Source of the DNA: an uncultured Succinatimonas sp.
GTDB taxonomy: Bacteria; Pseudomonadota; Gammaproteobacteria; Enterobacterales; Succinivibrionaceae
Assembly (NCBI GenBank): GCA_937880335.1
Contig: CALFLJ010000108.1
Location: 1 to 7,551 of the forward strand
Direction of reading: 5' to 3'
DNA length: 7,551 nt
The notes beneath the pieces are model-generated. The model saw only the letters and a list, made by a program, of their open reading frames with translations. It did no database searches and was not told the DNA's origin. The position numbers and the translations under genes were made by a program. Positions within the stretch are counted from its first letter, which is position 1. Each line of letters starts with the position of its first letter. Positions 1 through 6,234 of the stretch are shown here, piece by piece.

Positions 1-930
1 TAGAGACTGTTCCTCAACAGGAAGGGATGAAAGGGATAAAGAAAAATTTTCATCCCCTGCAAGTCTGTCTAAGCCTGCTTTTCTCATGCCAGCTTCAACA
101 GCACCTAACTTGCTGTGTAAGATATTGAAGCTTACATGAGCGTTACGACCGCCTGAAACATCTAAGAGGGATGCTCCATTATCAGTCCAGATAAGCTGGT
201 TTTTCTTAAGACCACTTTCTCCTGTAGATGCATTGAAAATTTGATATTTAGTACCGTCAAAAACAGCAACTCTTGATACTAGGTGTTGATTACGACGACC
301 ATCCTCAAGATTTAAGATACCTATGACGCGGGCATGAATTTTTTCAAGCTCTAAGATATGGACAACTAATTCAGACTTTGAATATTGTGAATTAAGCAAA
401 GATGCAGTTTCATTGTCCTGATTTATTTCTTTTATGATTTGAGCTGTCATAGAGAATGGATTGGCACTGCGGGAGCGTGCTACTCGTGCAATTTCATCCA
501 TGGCTGTTGCATAAGGTTCAGGAGCTACACTTTCAGATAACTTAGGAACAATCATCGAAGATAAGGTTGCATCAGGATCAACTAAAAATTCGGCACGATA
601 ATAAAGGGTCTGCAGACCTAATGGATCACGGCGACTCCACTCTACAAAGGCAGAGTTTTTGCTTTTAACATAGTCAACACCATATCCTAAAGAGGCTGTG
701 GTTTGACGCAACTGAGTTAAACCAGGCTGTATTGCAGGTAGTGCTAAGAGAACCTGTGCTGGAGCATCTCCTTGTGGTTCAAATTCGACTCGAGCCTCAA
801 CAGTCCAAAGATCCCTTTCTTCATTAGGCAAAAAAGGAACCTCAAAGACTATGTGTTGATAGCCAATAAGGAGTACACCTGCTAAAAATAAAATTGCGGT
901 TACAACGTAGAATACGCCACGTGAAATCAT
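1..930 (-). CDS. Inactive transglutaminase / UUP1-family 7TM membrane protein, N-terminal part (cut by window edge)
   Basis: An open frame of 310 codons runs leftward from the ATG at 930 and leaves the window without a stop. Residues about 5-24 form one hydrophobic segment that anchors the N-terminus. The following periplasmic-type region carries family-like blocks: LWTVEARVEFEPQG (41-54), FVEWSRRDP with LQTLYYRAEF (95-115), and a transglutaminase-like stretch at about 175-260. Where an active transglutaminase would have its His and Asp, I read VAVFDGTKYQIFNASTG (221-237), with no HxW and Asn in the Asp position, and no Cys is obvious in the nucleophile position. This matches the known inactive family (Pfam UUP1, normally followed by a 7TM domain). 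The 7TM part should lie beyond the left edge. The gene starts 31 bases after the retropepsin-like gene, with an SD-like TAGGGTG 7 bases before the ATG, so the two are probably co-transcribed. In other gammaproteobacteria a RimK-like ATP-grasp ligase often follows. Its biochemical role is not established. Confidence 0.85.
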   Translation of the reverse strand, partial: MISRGVFYVVTAILFLAGVLLIGYQHIVFEVPFLPNEERDLWTVEARVEFEPQGDAPAQVLLALPAIQPGLTQLRQTTASLGYGVDYVKSKNSAFVEWSRRDPLGLQTLYYRAEFLVDPDATLSSMIVPKLSESVAPEPYATAMDEIARVARSRSANPFSMTAQIIKEINQDNETASLLNSQYSKSELVVHILELEKIHARVIGILNLEDGRRNQHLVSRVAVFDGTKYQIFNASTGESGLKKNQLIWTDNGASLLDVSGGRNAHVSFNILHSKLGAVEAGMRKAGLDRLAGDENFSLSLSSLPVEEQSL

Positions 931-961
931 AATAACACCCTAAGCTTAAGACTATTTTGTC

Positions 962-2002
962 TTATTTTCCTGTTTTTTTCTCGTCATCTTTAGTTGTTTC
1001 TTGCTTTACTTGCTGTAAGTTTTGTTCAAGACGAGCACTTACACCAGGCAGATTTTTCTCAGAATCAGATCCCATGTTGACATCTCCTGAGGCTGGAGAT
1101 GCTGCAAGACCTGCTACATTCTGTTTTTCTTTTTCATCATAGGTTTTATTTGGGTTTATACCCTTCTTTACAGCTTCTTTATAATCATCACGTGTAAGGA
1201 ATATTAAACCGTCAGGATCAGCGCGTTTTTGTACATAAGCTCGTGAGACATCTACAACGCAGATATCGGTAAGGAGACTACGTCCTATAAGCAGAGCATG
1301 CTGCATTTTAGATCTGTCAATTAAGTTAAATTCAGTGGAGGTAGAGTAATCTCCGAATTTTACGTTAAGACGAACTACGATACGATCAACTAGGTTATCT
1401 CCACTTTGAGTCTGACGTACCTGCGCTACTCGTACAAAAGGAGCCTCACAAGTTACAGTACGATCGTTTGTTACAACGTCAAAACGGATCCATTTTTTTC
1501 CTTTACGCTCAAATTCAGAAATGTTTTGTGCACTAATTGATGATACGGTGGCACCGGTATCAATACGAGCGGAAAATGTTGCATTTACCTCTTTTACGTA
1601 AATATATTCCTGTGCACCGAAAATAAATTTTCCATCAGGAGTTTGCAGGTCGTAATTACGTAGAGGCTTTACTTCCATAATCGTGCCATCCTCATTTTGT
1701 TTTTTTATAGTATGACCTGCGCTTAGTGTGTCAATCATAGCCTGATTTTGCCTTTGAACCGCTTTAAGTTCATTAAACAATTGTTTTTTTAAAGCGGCGT
1801 TTTCTTCGTTTGAGGCTGATAGTTCGGCTTTAAGTTCTCCTATTTGAGCTCTTTGTGAACTTAATTCATCATTTACACTTTGTATAACTCCATTTAAAGA
1901 AGTAAGCTTGTCATTTACCTTATCAATAGAGTCATCTGCTGCAAGAGTTGCACTTGTGGCAGATAATGCCCAAATAAGAATTAACTTTTTAATATTATTC
2001 AT
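962..2002 (-). CDS. Exported retropepsin-like protein ('putative ATP-dependent zinc protease' family, PF05618) with coiled-coil N-terminus
   Basis: This 346-residue protein begins with a signal peptide (Lys 5-6, hydrophobic 7-20, likely cleavage near TLA/ADD at residue 21). A heptad-like coiled coil covers about 27-95. The conserved domain, about 115-265, contains ARIDTGATVSSISA (145-158), in which DTGA (148-151) is the aspartic-protease active-site motif. It also contains ALLIGRSLL (236-244), the second conserved block of retropepsin-like folds. The family was historically called ATP-dependent zinc protease (DUF785), but the motif points to a dimeric aspartic-protease fold. The C-terminal 70 or so residues are charged and low in complexity. 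The ATG at 2002 is chosen because it gives a complete signal peptide, although only a weak AAAAAAG lies before it. The stop is 31 bases before the UUP1-family gene, and this conserved pairing supports a joint envelope function. Whether it cleaves a substrate is unknown. Family assignment is firm; the biological role is not. Confidence 0.88.
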   Translation of the reverse strand: MNNIKKLILIWALSATSATLAADDSIDKVNDKLTSLNGVIQSVNDELSSQRAQIGELKAELSASNEENAALKKQLFNELKAVQRQNQAMIDTLSAGHTIKKQNEDGTIMEVKPLRNYDLQTPDGKFIFGAQEYIYVKEVNATFSARIDTGATVSSISAQNISEFERKGKKWIRFDVVTNDRTVTCEAPFVRVAQVRQTQSGDNLVDRIVVRLNVKFGDYSTSTEFNLIDRSKMQHALLIGRSLLTDICVVDVSRAYVQKRADPDGLIFLTRDDYKEAVKKGINPNKTYDEKEKQNVAGLAASPASGDVNMGSDSEKNLPGVSARLEQNLQQVKQETTKDDEKKTGK

Positions 2003-2411
2003 CTTTTTTATGCGTTTGTATGATGGTGGTCTAAACTAATCGAATCTTGAAATATATCACAAAATTTTGTTATTTAATCGCTCTTTAGCTAAAAAAGATT
2101 ATAAGTCCTAATAGAAGGCTTTTGCCTGGAAGTTTTGATTTCTTTTGTTTAAAAACAAAATTTTTGTTTTAGAAAATATGATAATTTCTAATAAGGATTA
2201 TCTCTAAATTTTATTATGTTTAAATTAGTAAAATGTAGAAATCGTTTTTTTTAGAAAAATTCTTGATAAAAAAATTCTTGTTTATTTTAATAAAGCTCAT
2301 CCTCAAGCCCTTTTTACATTGTTGAAATAAATCCGCTTATTTTTAGCAGTTTAAAGGATTTATTTTGTTCTAGAATAAGGAAAACGAAACAAGATATTTA
2401 GGGGGCTTTAT
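2003..2411. other. AT-rich divergent intergenic region without a gene
   Basis: No credible reading frame is present on either strand between the two divergent genes. The stretch contains a near-perfect A/T palindrome around 2154-2170 (AAAACAAAA then TTTTTGTTTT), two copies of AAAAATTCTTG (2255-2265 and 2270-2280), and an FNR-like sequence at 2322-2335. It must hold the promoters for the leftward retropepsin/UUP1 pair and for the rightward small gene, but only weak promoter matches can be made out. Confidence 0.7.
2349..2376 (+). promoter_or_regulatory. Weak candidate promoter for the NrdD-tail-like small gene
   Basis: TAGAAT at 2371-2376 matches five of six positions of the -10 consensus. 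The hexamer 16 bases upstream, at 2349-2354 (GTTTAA), is poor. An FNR-like TTGAA-N4-ATCCG at 2322-2335 (seven of ten consensus bases) lies upstream, so activator-dependent transcription is possible. The assignment rests on motif matching only. Confidence 0.25.
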
Positions 2412-2585
2412 ATGCAGGTAAATTACTATTGCAGACTAAGACCAAATCATGATGGATTAGTAGGGGTTGGTGTAGGTTTTCAGCGCATCCGTCGGGTTAC
2501 AGGATATTTAGTCGGAACGCTTGATCGTTTTAACAATGCAAAGCGTGCTGAGGAACGAGATAGGGTAAAGCATGCACATGCATGA
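2412..2585 (+). CDS. 57-residue stand-alone protein resembling the NrdD glycyl-radical C-terminus
   Basis: The frame starts at ATG 2412 with a strong Shine-Dalgarno AGGGGG (2400-2405) six bases upstream and ends at TGA 2583-2585. The N-terminal part has one cysteine (C7) and a Gly/Val-rich turn (15-22). The rest, RRVTGYLVGTLDRFNNAKRA (27-46) and then EERDRVKH, follows the end of class III anaerobic ribonucleotide reductase. As I recall E. coli NrdD, that end reads RRVCGYLG, then RPFNAGK, then RRVKHL, with the radical on the Gly of the xGY motif. Gly31 of RVTGY is the equivalent here. The 10-stranded barrel, allosteric site and zinc-finger cysteines of NrdD are absent, and nothing upstream encodes them. 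It could be a spare radical module, by analogy with GrcA/YfiD for pyruvate formate-lyase, or a regulator. A decayed relic is less likely given the good RBS and clean ends. Function is unproven. Confidence 0.78.
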   Translation: MQVNYYCRLRPNHDGLVGVGVGFQRIRRVTGYLVGTLDRFNNAKRAEERDRVKHAHA

Positions 2586-2590
2586 CATTT

Positions 2591-2614
2591 CTCCCCTTGT
2601 TAAAGCAGGGGAAT
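2591..2614 (+). terminator. Hairpin just after the small gene, possible weak terminator
   Basis: CCCCTTG, a short TTAAAG loop and CAGGGG pair as a six-base-pair stem with one bulged T. It begins about six bases after the stop codon of the NrdD-tail-like gene. Only AATTT follows, so it is not a classical terminator; it may protect the 3' end instead. Reverse-read, it also resembles the hairpin at the right end of IS200/IS605 elements. Confidence 0.35.
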
Positions 2615-2727
2615 TTACATAGCTTAAATTACTATCTATTCTTATAAGTGCAAGCTATGACTCTTGTAGAGTTCCCTTCCTAACTCTATATGGAAATGCC
2701 ACACCAATAGGATATTTTTAGCTTAGA

Positions 2728-2758
2728 CTTTACATGCAAAAGTAAAGGTTCTTTTTTT
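2728..2758 (+). terminator. Weak candidate intrinsic terminator
   Basis: A six-base-pair AT-rich stem (CTTTAC/GTAAAG, eight-base loop) is followed after GTTC by seven T residues. The stem is weak, so efficiency is doubtful. It could end the small-gene transcript about 145 bases after its stop. Confidence 0.35.
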
Positions 2759-2923
2759 CTTTCCATCTTATTTTGCTGGTAGTCAAAGCGTTGCACCTAT
2801 TTTAATTATCAGGCAATACAGAACAGCAAAATATACAGATTTAGAAAAAATTTCTTTTCCCAATTTGTATATTAGATGTTATCTTTTCCATTCTAGTCTT
2901 TGTATGCCTAAGATTTATAAATA

Positions 2924-2949
2924 AAAATGGCGCCTGGGCGCTTTTTTTT
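2924..2949 (+). terminator. Intrinsic terminator immediately before the E1-like gene
   Basis: The GC stem GCGC-CTGG-GCGC (2930-2941), preceded by AAAAATG, is followed directly by eight T residues (2942-2949). It is the clearest plus-strand terminator between 2586 and 2964. The next gene's Shine-Dalgarno starts four bases after the T run and its ATG is at 2964. The downstream gene must therefore be read through this element, or start from a promoter overlapping it; a TATAAA at 2916-2921 is one possible -10. Confidence 0.8.
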
Positions 2950-2963
2950 AATTAAGGTTTTAT

Positions 2964-3722
2964 ATGGATTTTTCAAAAAATCAACTTGAGCGCTATAAAA
3001 GAAATATTGCAATAAAGGAAATTGGTCTTTCAGGTCAAAAAAAACTTAGCGAAGCTAAGGTATTAGTTGTAGGTTGCGGAGGGCTTGGATCACCTGCGGC
3101 CTTATATCTTTCAGCATCTGGAATTGGTACATTAGGTCTTATTGATAATGATGTAGTTGAACTGTCAAATTTACAAAGGCAGATAATCCACAGTACAGAT
3201 ACTTTGGGTATACCTAAGGCAATATCAGCAAAAAGAACTTTAGAGCGTTTAAATCCAGATACAAAGGTTATTGCGATGAACCTTAAGGTTACACGCGAAA
3301 ATTTGCCTAAGATTTGTGAGGATTACGATTTTATTTTGGATTGCACTGATAGTTTTGCCTCAAAGTATATAGTATCAGATAGCTGTGTTAAGGCTAATAA
3401 GCCTTATGTACATGCAGCCGTAGTTAGATTTTTAGGGCAGGTTATGACGGTTATACCTGGGAAAACACCTTGCTATCGTTGTATTTTCCGCGATGAGCCT
3501 TTAGATCAAAGTTTGCCATCCCCCGAGCAGTTAGGCGTAATGGGAGCAAGCTGCGGGATTATAGGTGCACTTGAGGCACTTGAGGCTATCAAATATATAA
3601 CGGGAGTTGGGGAACTTTTAACAGGATATCTTCTTAGCTTTGACGGACTGAATATGACTTTCAATAAAGTTAAGTTACCTTTAAAAGATGATGATTGTCC
3701 TTGCTGTGGGCATTTAAATTAG
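2964..3722 (+). CDS. ThiF/MoeB/HesA-family E1-like adenylyltransferase, catalytic Cys apparently missing
   Basis: The 252-residue length matches ThiF and MoeB (about 250). These enzymes adenylate the C-terminal Gly-Gly of a ubiquitin-like sulfur carrier (ThiS or MoaD) in the cytoplasm. The nucleotide-binding loop is GCGGLG (37-42). Other landmarks are D61 in LIDNDVVELSNLQRQ (59-73), DCTD (126-129), and two zinc-binding pairs, CYRC (170-173) and CPCC (245-248). In E. coli MoeB (TCVEAGVM) and ThiF (NCRTAGVV) the persulfide or acyl-disulfide Cys is four residues before the Gly. Here the segment is LPSPEQLGVMG (184-194), with Pro187 in that place; C197 is nearby. SD TAAGG (2953-2957) sits six bases before the ATG. 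No thi or moa partner gene is in the window, so ThiF and MoeB cannot be told apart; a HesA-like or adenylation-only role is possible. A terminator lies directly upstream, suggesting attenuation. Confidence 0.88.
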   Translation: MDFSKNQLERYKRNIAIKEIGLSGQKKLSEAKVLVVGCGGLGSPAALYLSASGIGTLGLIDNDVVELSNLQRQIIHSTDTLGIPKAISAKRTLERLNPDTKVIAMNLKVTRENLPKICEDYDFILDCTDSFASKYIVSDSCVKANKPYVHAAVVRFLGQVMTVIPGKTPCYRCIFRDEPLDQSLPSPEQLGVMGASCGIIGALEALEAIKYITGVGELLTGYLLSFDGLNMTFNKVKLPLKDDDCPCCGHLN

Positions 3723-3776
3723 TTGTACAAAATATTTAAAGTTGAGTAAAAAAAGCCTATTTTACGGATTTTAAAC

Positions 3777-3804
3777 TGTTTTTATCATTTGATTAGATTA
3801 GAAT
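3777..3804 (+). promoter_or_regulatory. Candidate promoter for the outer-membrane protein gene
   Basis: TAGAAT at 3799-3804 is a good -10 hexamer, but the -35 region 16 bases upstream (TGTTTT, 3777-3782) is weak. It lies about 60 bases before the ATG in a 142-base gap. A short GTAAAA/TTTTAC hairpin at 3746-3765 could mark the end of the E1-like transcript but has no U-run. Confidence 0.35.
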
Positions 3805-3864
3805 ACAAATCCTAAATGTCTTTATTAAAGGCAAATTTCACTAAGCTTTTATGCAGAGGATATT

Positions 3865-4704
3865 ATGCGTAAATTAACTGTTTTGGCCGGAGCTATTACC
3901 TTGGCTGTTTCTTTATCAGCAATTGAAGCTCAGGCTTGGTGGGTTACTCCAACCTATTCAACTTCAAGTAAAGCTGACTTTGATGACTTTAATGGAGATG
4001 TAAAGTCCACATCTTATGGCATCATGGGTGGTAATGAGTACTTCACTTTAGGTTATAAGGCCACAGACTATTCTTTATCTGGCAGAGACTTATTCTCTGA
4101 TATGCATTTATTATTTGCTGATGCAAAATACGACGGCAAGTTTTCTGCTCAGTGGGGGTATTTCGCAGGTGTAGGCGTAGCCTTTGGTTGGGAAGATGAT
4201 TTTCACGCCAGTGACAATTACAATATAAAGCCACGTGCAGGTGTAAGCTATGCCCTTAACCAGGACTATACAATCGTAGGTGGTTTTGGTGCCAACTTAA
4301 ATGAGCCTGATAACATGTTCTATCCTATCTTAAGCTTAAACTATCGTAACAGCAGTGATATTGGTCTGTCTTATAAGCTAGGATTCCCTTATTTTGATGC
4401 AATGTATCGTATTAACAATATGTTTGCTTTTACAGGTAAGGTTGTAGCAGTTCCTGTAAAGCAGGATGTTTACCAGTTAGCTGATGATAATCGTGTTTTA
4501 TCAAAGGGATATTTAGTTGAGGAATATTCCGAGGGTAGCTTGGGGGTTGAATTTACCCCACACAGAGCTGTGGCTATTAATGCCGGTTTAAGTGTCAACT
4601 TTGCCCGTGAATATAATATTTACAATAGTGATGGCCATGAAATCAGTTCCTATGAAACTGATCCTTCATACGGCGCATACTTAAATGTAAGAGCTAATTT
4701 CTAA
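3865..4704 (+). CDS. Outer-membrane beta-barrel protein of unknown function
   Basis: A 279-residue secreted protein. Residues 1-24 are a typical signal peptide (MRK start, hydrophobic core, cleavage after EAQA), giving a mature start at WWVTPTYS. The body alternates polar and apolar residues in short aromatic-rich strands (for example YFTLGYKATDYSL, GYFAGVGVAFGWEDD, YPILSLNYRN, IGLSYKLGF). It ends in SYGAYLNVRANF, whose terminal Phe and alternating pattern form the standard BAM recognition signal. There are no cysteines, no plug domain and no OmpA-like C-terminus. The SD AGAGGA (3855-3860) is four bases before the ATG. It stands alone, with a strong terminator downstream. The family is not recognised, and a porin-like or structural role is only a guess; localisation is much surer than function. 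Confidence 0.82.
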   Translation: MRKLTVLAGAITLAVSLSAIEAQAWWVTPTYSTSSKADFDDFNGDVKSTSYGIMGGNEYFTLGYKATDYSLSGRDLFSDMHLLFADAKYDGKFSAQWGYFAGVGVAFGWEDDFHASDNYNIKPRAGVSYALNQDYTIVGGFGANLNEPDNMFYPILSLNYRNSSDIGLSYKLGFPYFDAMYRINNMFAFTGKVVAVPVKQDVYQLADDNRVLSKGYLVEEYSEGSLGVEFTPHRAVAINAGLSVNFAREYNIYNSDGHEISSYETDPSYGAYLNVRANF

Positions 4705-4758
4705 TTTAAGAATTTTAAATTAAGATATATAAAAATAGTTTCTTTGTAGAAACAGTGT

Positions 4759-4800
4759 AATCCTTGGGAATATAACAAAATTTACCAGGGATTTTTTTTT
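4759..4800 (+). terminator. Intrinsic terminator of the outer-membrane protein gene
   Basis: AATCCTTGG (4759-4767) pairs with CCAGGGATT (4785-4793) over nine base pairs with one G-U wobble. The loop has 17 bases, and nine T residues lie at 4792-4800. It starts about 55 bases after the stop codon. A smaller GTTTC/GAAAC hairpin (4738-4753) precedes it. Confidence 0.85.
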
Positions 4801-4833
4801 ATTTAAGTGAATTTACTTTAAACGCATTCATAG

Positions 4834-4872
4834 AAAAGCCTCCGGTAAATTTGTTCAATTTACCGGAGGCTT
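4834..4872 (-). terminator. Perfect 16-bp hairpin terminator of sstT
   Basis: AAGCCTCCGGTAAATT (4836-4851) and AATTTACCGGAGGCTT (4857-4872) pair without a mismatch around a five-base loop. Read on the minus strand, the stem lies about 55 bases after the sstT stop and ends in a short TTTT run followed by C. With the plus-strand terminator at 4759-4800 it insulates the two convergent genes. Confidence 0.8.
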
Positions 4873-4927
4873 AATGCTTGAAATCAAAAAGTTTATTTGA
4901 TTAGTTTAAATATTAAAAATGCTTTAA

Positions 4928-6169
4928 TTAATTCTTTTTCTTTTCAACTTCGGTAATACCGCATGCTGCAGCTGTAAAGACTACATCTGAGGAACTATTT
5001 AAAGCTGTTTCAGTTGAATCCTGAATTACACCAATAATAAAGCCAATACCAACTACCTGCATTGCAATATCATTACTTATTCCAAAGATAGAGCAAGACA
5101 GTGGGATCAGCATTAAAGAACCACCGGCAATACCTGAGGTGCCACAGGCGCAAAGTACAGATGCAATACACATTAAAAGTGCAGATCCGAAGCTTACCTC
5201 TATATTAAGAGTATTTACTGCAGCCATTGTCATTACCACGATAGTAACAGCAGCTCCAGCCATATTTATGGTACATCCTAAAGGAATGGAAATAGAATAA
5301 GTTTCACGAGGAACACCTAAACGCTCGCAGAGACTTAAATTTACTGGAATATTTGCTGCAGATGATCTAGTAAAGAATGCGGTTACTGCACTATGGGTTA
5401 TGGAGTATATAACAAGAGGGAATGGGTTTTTACGAGTTGCTGCAAAAACGATTACCGGATTTACTACAAACCAGATTATGAGCATGGTGCCTACTAAAAC
5501 GGCTAAAACATGAACATAGTTTAATAAATTAGTAAAGCCACCATCTTGAGTGCAGGAATTATAAACTAAGCCCATAACACCTAAAGGAGCAAAGCGAATT
5601 ACAATACGAACAACACCTGAAACGGTAGATGCAAGATCGGCTAATACTTCCTTAGTTGCAGGCTTTGCAACCCTAAAGAGTAAACCAAAAGCAATACCCC
5701 AAACTAAGATTCCTATATAGTTACCACGGATAAGAGCATTGATAGGATTATCTACAGCCTGACGAATGAAGTTTAATAAAACCTCTGAAATATCCTTTGG
5801 AGTTGGATTTTCAGCTGCAACTGCAAGCTCATTGAAGGAACTTGGGAAAATTGTTGCCATGCTTAAAGCTACAACAGAGGATAAAACCATTGAAACAAAA
5901 TAGATGACAATAACAGGTTTAATATTGGTTTTAGTAGAAGTGTCCTGACGAGCAATAGACGCAGAAACTAAAACAAATACTAAAAGCGGAGCAATAGCCT
6001 TTAGAGCTGAAACAAATAGTTCACCAAAAGTAGGAATTACAACTTTGTCATGAGGAATTAGGTAGGCGAGGATGATACCTACAACCATACCGATGACAAT
6101 CTGCAGGATGAATGGTACGCTATTTACTATTTTGTAGAACGCACCCTGGCGATCAAAGGGGTGTAACAT
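4928..6169 (-). CDS. sstT: Sodium/serine-threonine symporter SstT
   Basis: This 413-residue inner-membrane protein matches E. coli SstT (414 residues) block by block. It imports serine and threonine with Na+ and belongs to the dicarboxylate/amino acid:cation symporter family. Multiple hydrophobic segments span the length. The family core is clear: TAFFTRSSAANIPVN (263-277) is hairpin 1, PLGCTINMAGAAVTI (296-310) covers the sodium-binding NMAGA helix, CGTSGIAGGSLMLIPL (342-357) is hairpin 2, and GVIQDSTETALNSSSD (380-395) is the substrate-binding helix. SstT-specific stretches such as NPINALIRGNYIGILVW (141-157) and SNDIAMQVVGIGFIIGV (365-381) exclude GltP/DctA. The C-terminal tail is short and charged. 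Start ATG 6169 gives full family length, but the best SD (AAGAGG) is 11 bases away, longer than usual. A consensus TATAAT lies upstream and a perfect hairpin terminates the gene, so it is monocistronic. Confidence 0.96.
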   Translation of the reverse strand: MLHPFDRQGAFYKIVNSVPFILQIVIGMVVGIILAYLIPHDKVVIPTFGELFVSALKAIAPLLVFVLVSASIARQDTSTKTNIKPVIVIYFVSMVLSSVVALSMATIFPSSFNELAVAAENPTPKDISEVLLNFIRQAVDNPINALIRGNYIGILVWGIAFGLLFRVAKPATKEVLADLASTVSGVVRIVIRFAPLGVMGLVYNSCTQDGGFTNLLNYVHVLAVLVGTMLIIWFVVNPVIVFAATRKNPFPLVIYSITHSAVTAFFTRSSAANIPVNLSLCERLGVPRETYSISIPLGCTINMAGAAVTIVVMTMAAVNTLNIEVSFGSALLMCIASVLCACGTSGIAGGSLMLIPLSCSIFGISNDIAMQVVGIGFIIGVIQDSTETALNSSSDVVFTAAACGITEVEKKKN

Positions 6170-6205
6170 TTTAAAGAATACCTCTTAAAGTAAAAATGTG
6201 TCGCC

Positions 6206-6234
6206 ATTATATTGCAAACAATCGCAAATTAAAA
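6206..6234 (-). promoter_or_regulatory. Promoter of sstT
   Basis: On the minus strand a perfect TATAAT (+ strand 6206-6211) lies 36 bases before the sstT ATG. Seventeen bases further up is TTTTAA (6229-6234), a weak -35, preceded by a T/A-rich tract. The spacer contains two TTTGC motifs ten bases apart (TTTGCGATTGTTTGCAA), which could bind a regulator on one face of the helix. Confidence 0.6.

Larger units (their letters stand above)
2586..2963. other. Structured, gene-free leader/intergenic region before the E1-like gene
   Basis: No convincing gene is present. Inverted repeats are dense. CATAGCTT (2618-2625) pairs with AAGCTATG (2652-2659). ACTCT (2660-2664) pairs with AGAGT (2668-2672), and this is mutually exclusive with TAGAGTT (2667-2673) pairing AACTCTA (2682-2688). 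CTTTAC (2728-2733) pairs with GTAAAG (2742-2747), followed by a seven-T run. TATTTTGCTG (2769-2778) pairs perfectly with CAGCAAAATA (2824-2833). The region ends in a clear intrinsic terminator. It could be a regulatory leader, a small RNA locus, or a decayed mobile element; I do not recognise a known riboswitch. Confidence 0.6.

Noticed and set aside
957..1142. A 61-codon plus-strand frame
   Set aside because: It lies wholly inside the retropepsin-like gene on the other strand, has a low-complexity Phe/Ser/Cys composition and no ribosome-binding site.
2586..2949. TPP riboswitch before the ThiF-like gene
   Set aside because: The conserved CTGAGA block and its partner blocks are absent.
3746..3765. 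Terminator of the E1-like gene
   Set aside because: The GTAAAA/TTTTAC hairpin has a weak six-base-pair stem and is followed by GGATTTTAAA, not a T run.
4043..4234. A 63-codon minus-strand frame
   Set aside because: It is antisense within the outer-membrane protein gene, and its composition (Arg, His, Gln, Cys, Trp) is typical of a shadow frame.
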